The notes under the pieces are model-generated. The model searched no databases. It was not told the DNA's origin and worked only from the letters and a program-made list of their open reading frames with translations. A stretch of DNA of 16,763 nucleotides. Source: UBA6382 sp963600315 (GTDB lineage: Bacteria > Bacteroidota > Bacteroidia > Bacteroidales > Bacteroidaceae). The DNA lies in contig CAVCAW010000008.1 in NCBI GenBank assembly GCA_963600315.1, positions 1 through 16,763 of the forward strand, written 5' to 3'. Made by a program: the position numbers and the translations under genes. Position 1 is the first letter of the stretch. The number at the start of each line of letters is the position of its first letter. Positions 14,286-16,763 of the stretch are shown here, in pieces.

Positions 14286-14657
14286 TCAATCCTCATTCTT
14301 GGAGGGAATGAATCTCTTCTCCTTGATGCGTGCCTTCTTGCCAGTCAAGCTGCGAAGGTAATAGAGCTTAGCGCGGCGCACCTTGCCCACCTTGTTAACG
14401 GTGATGCTGTCGATGGCAGGCGAGTTGATGGGGAAAATACGCTCCACACCTACAGTGCCGCTCATCTTGCGCACAGTGAAACGCTTCAGGCTGCCGTGGC
14501 CACAAATCTTGATTACCACGCCGCGGTAGAGCTGGATTCTCTCCTTGCTGCCTTCCACAATCTTGTAAGCGACCGTCACGGTGTCACCTGCCTTGAATGA
14601 GGGAACTTCTACTCCGGTCTTGAATGCCTCTTCGGCTACTTTAATCAAATCTTCCAT
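14286..14657 (-). CDS. rplS: 50S ribosomal protein L19
   Basis: L19 sits at the 30S-50S interface. The 123-residue protein is a little longer than the E. coli form because of a C-terminal extension (EKRFIPSKNED). Recognisable blocks are FKAGDTVTVAYKIVEG (22-37), RIQLYRGVVI, FTVRKMSGTVGVERIFPINSP and VNKVGKVRRAKLYYLR, the family signature. In many bacteria rplS lies with rpsP, rimM and trmD; here it is alone, with its own promoter and a strong terminator, the usual Bacteroidales arrangement. Upstream is the 3' end of dnaE. Confidence 0.98.
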   Translation of the reverse strand: MEDLIKVAEEAFKTGVEVPSFKAGDTVTVAYKIVEGSKERIQLYRGVVIKICGHGSLKRFTVRKMSGTVGVERIFPINSPAIDSITVNKVGKVRRAKLYYLRSLTGKKARIKEKRFIPSKNED

Positions 14658-14743
14658 TACTTTATATATTGGAAAGTTTTACTTACTCCGCGCAACATAA
14701 CAGGCAACTCTTCTTCCTGACAGCGATTACGCGAAAACAGGTG

Positions 14744-14774
14744 CAAAGGAACTGGTTTTTTCCGACATGGCAAA
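14744..14774 (-). promoter_or_regulatory. rplS promoter (-33 TTTG, 19-base spacer, -7 TTCCTTTG)
   Basis: On the minus strand TTTG (14774-14771) precedes TTCCTTTG (14751-14744) by 19 bases, one mismatch from the TAnnTTTG consensus. The predicted leader of about 80 nt is long enough for ribosomal-protein feedback control, though I could not identify a specific structure. Confidence 0.6.
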
Positions 14775-14847
14775 GTTTTTCGTCTACTTATTACCTGAAT
14801 TTAAGAAAAATAACTTTGTATGGCTGACCAATTCAAGGGTTTGACTA

Positions 14848-14881
14848 TTGCTTGCTGACGCTGCTTAACAGCAACAAGCAA
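14848..14881. repeat. Hairpin downstream of dnaE, possible weak terminator
   Basis: TTGCTTG (14848-14854) pairs with CAAGCAA (14875-14881), with an inner GCTG/CAGC stem around CTTAA. It starts 15 bases after the dnaE stop on the minus strand. No T-tract follows on that strand, so any terminator role is doubtful. Confidence 0.4.
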
Positions 14882-14895
14882 CGACATCGGCAAGA

Positions 14896-16763
14896 TTACT
14901 CACTCTCGATAGTGACGCTTACTCCATCATAGTTTTCGAGTCCCTCTATGAAGTCCATGGTGGGACTTACCCCTTTCTTGAGCTGCAACTCAACGGGAGT
15001 TCTTGTTTTGGGTTCAATCACAGAAACTATGACGGTGGCATTGCCAGGATGATTGGCGACTTGGTCAGCAAGCAATTTATTGAGCATAGGGCAAAACTTG
15101 TCGGCAAAAAGTTTTATATGTATCTTCTTCAGCAATTCTCCAGCCGCATCGGCAAGATATTTCACTGACTCAATACGCATGTTAACGCGTGAAGGATCCC
15201 AACGTGATGATTCAAGGTTCACCTTGACATAGACGGCACAGCCTACTACGAACTTATTCCTGACATCACTCCACTGATCAAACACCCGCAATTCGCCCTC
15301 GCCATCAAAATCCTCTATCTTCACTACGCCAAAAAGGGTATTGCGTTTGGTATAGCGTTCCACTACGCCTGTAACTATACCGCCAAAAGTCCATTGGCTG
15401 CCACGCCTATACATAGGGATGATATTGTCGGAAACCATCTCCTGGCACGTGGCTGACACACACCGCTTGAGTACCACCTTATAGTCGTCAAGCGGATGAG
15501 CAGAGAGATAGATTCCAATCAGGCTCTTTTCTTTATTAAGGAGTTCAAGATTGGTTCCCGAACTATGGCATGGAGAAGGTTCTGGTTTGCTTATCGAGGC
15601 TGCCTCGTCATCACCAAAGAGCGACCCCATGATATTCATTTTGTCGTTCTGCACCATATTGCCGTATTTTATCAGCAGGTCAAGGAATGCGTCGCCCTTG
15701 GCATCGACAGCAGCGTATTGCTCACGGCGCAAGCCGAAACTATCGAAAGCACCGCTATACACCAGCGATTCGAAGCAGCGGCGGTTAACACTCGAATAGT
15801 TGATGCGCTCGGCAAAGTCGTAGATGTTTTTATAGGGACCGTTTTTCTCACGTTCCTCTATTATTGCATTGGCAGGCACTTCGCCCATACCTTTCACAGC
15901 AGCGAGGCCGAAGCGAATTTCGCCCTTCTTGTTCACGCCAAATTCTGCATAACTCTCGTTAACGTCAGGGCCCAACGTGATGATGTTCATCGTGCGGCAC
16001 TCATCCATGAGTTTGGTAATTTCCTTTATGTCGTCCTTGCGACGCGTCATGATGGCTGCCATAAACTCAGCGGGATAGTTAGCCTTTAAGTAAGCGGTCT
16101 GATAGGCCACCCATGAGTAGCAGGCGGCATGGGACTTGTTGAATGCGTATGAAGCAAACTTCTCCCAGTCTCCCCATATTTTTGCGAGCACAGCAGGGTC
16201 GTAGCCATTCTTTTTGCCACCCTCAATGAATTTGGGCTTCATCTCGTCTACGATAGCTTTCTGCTTCTTACCCATAGCTTTACGTAACTTGTCGCTCTCA
16301 CCACGGGTAAAACCAGCCAACAGGCGACTCAAGAGCATCACTTGTTCTTGGTAGACCGTGATGCCGTAGGTATCCTTGAGATATTTCTCCATCACCGGGA
16401 TGTCGTAGGTTATCTCCTCGCTACCGTTCTTGCGGGCGATAAACGAGGGAATGTAGTCCATAGGTCCTGGGCGATATAGGGCATTCATGGCGATGAGATC
16501 TTCAAACACCGTCGGGTGGAGCTTTCGCAAGTGAGCCCTCATTCCCGGCGACTCGAACTGAAAGGTACCCACCGTGCGTCCTTCTTGATAGAGTTTGTAG
16601 GTAGCGGGGTCATCAATAGGTATCTTGTCGAGATCTACGTCAATGCCACGTGTACGCTTGATAATCTTGACCGCCTCTTTTTGCTCCGACAGAGTCTTCA
16701 GTCCAAGGAAGTCCATCTTTATAAGTCCCGTAGATTCAATAACGTGACCGTCGTATTGAGTCA
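14896..16763 (-). CDS. dnaE: DNA polymerase III subunit alpha, C-terminal half (5' end beyond window)
   Basis: This is the catalytic subunit of the replicative polymerase. The frame is open to the right edge: 622 complete codons plus two bases are visible, about half of a full protein. It enters at TQYDGHVIESTGLIKMDFLGLKTL, whose Asp corresponds, as I recall, to the third catalytic aspartate of E. coli DnaE. Next come MNALYRPGPMDYIPSFI, the finger segment KYLKDTYGITVYQEQVM and GESDKLRKAMGKK, and SYAFNKSHAACYSWVAYQTAYLKANYP. A helix-hairpin-helix-like region (GLAAVKGMGEVPANAI) follows. An OB-fold (WTFGGIVTGVVERY...FGVVKIEDFDGEGELRVFD) is at about 435-520 from the internal Met at 16716. That Met is not the start. 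The N-terminal PHP domain and the first two catalytic aspartates lie outside the window. No truncation or frameshift is seen in the visible part. Confidence 0.97.
   Translation of the reverse strand, partial: TQYDGHVIESTGLIKMDFLGLKTLSEQKEAVKIIKRTRGIDVDLDKIPIDDPATYKLYQEGRTVGTFQFESPGMRAHLRKLHPTVFEDLIAMNALYRPGPMDYIPSFIARKNGSEEITYDIPVMEKYLKDTYGITVYQEQVMLLSRLLAGFTRGESDKLRKAMGKKQKAIVDEMKPKFIEGGKKNGYDPAVLAKIWGDWEKFASYAFNKSHAACYSWVAYQTAYLKANYPAEFMAAIMTRRKDDIKEITKLMDECRTMNIITLGPDVNESYAEFGVNKKGEIRFGLAAVKGMGEVPANAIIEEREKNGPYKNIYDFAERINYSSVNRRCFESLVYSGAFDSFGLRREQYAAVDAKGDAFLDLLIKYGNMVQNDKMNIMGSLFGDDEAASISKPEPSPCHSSGTNLELLNKEKSLIGIYLSAHPLDDYKVVLKRCVSATCQEMVSDNIIPMYRRGSQWTFGGIVTGVVERYTKRNTLFGVVKIEDFDGEGELRVFDQWSDVRNKFVVGCAVYVKVNLESSRWDPSRVNMRIESVKYLADAAGELLKKIHIKLFADKFCPMLNKLLADQVANHPGNATVIVSVIEPKTRTPVELQLKKGVSPTMDFIEGLENYDGVSVTIESE

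Noticed and set aside
14811..14818. Plus-strand promoter box TAACTTTG between rplS and dnaE
   Set aside because: It matches the consensus, but no -33 element or plus-strand gene follows; the downstream ATG frame ends after 12 codons. A chance match is likelier.
15496..16089. A 197-codon plus-strand frame
   Set aside because: It is antisense to conserved dnaE sequence.

Overview
The window comes from a member of the Bacteroidota, almost certainly order Bacteroidales and possibly Muribaculaceae or a relative. The evidence is the recurring promoter element TAnnTTTG, A-rich leaders in place of strong Shine-Dalgarno sites, lipoproteins with the acidic surface-export signal of this phylum, and family choices typical of the group (FAS1-repeat lipoprotein, DUF4834, DUF4956, DUF2490, archaeal-type phosphatidylserine decarboxylase beside PssA). 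It looks like a draft chromosomal contig with one 10-N gap. I saw no insertion sequence, phage gene, tRNA, rRNA or CRISPR array.

Layout. 1-2802 (-): a large FAS1-repeat surface lipoprotein whose last residues lie beyond the left edge. 2803-3602: about 800 bases without a convincing gene, holding a promoter box, an AT-rich hairpin, an array of four 22-bp near-palindromic units and a terminator. 3603-4670 (-): a two-domain Rid-fold protein resembling chorismatases of the FkbO/Hyg5 type. 4853-6248 (+): a membrane-anchored GH25 lysozyme and a MarR-type regulator 28 bases apart. 6415-8285 (+): phosphatidylserine decarboxylase and phosphatidylserine synthase (together the route to phosphatidylethanolamine), then a DUF4834 membrane protein. 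8413-10857 (-): tRNA methylthiotransferase MtaB followed by a family 2 glycosyltransferase. 11096-11275 (+): a 59-residue lipoprotein with its own promoter and terminator. 11608-14041 (-): a three-gene operon of VTC/polyphosphate-polymerase domain protein, DUF4956 membrane protein and DUF2490 outer-membrane protein. 14286-14657 (-): ribosomal protein L19 with its own promoter and terminator. 14896-16763 (-): the C-terminal half of DNA polymerase III alpha, cut by the right edge.

Most of the window is core envelope and housekeeping biology. The parts most worth a second look are the VTC-DUF4956-DUF2490 operon (a plausible inner-to-outer membrane system making or handling a phosphate-containing polymer, with intact VTC active-site motifs), the chorismatase-like orphan, the 22-bp repeat array, and the tiny low-complexity lipoprotein. 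Two likely start-site errors are corrected: upstream TTG codons that would extend the lysozyme and the decarboxylase lie inside promoter -7 boxes.
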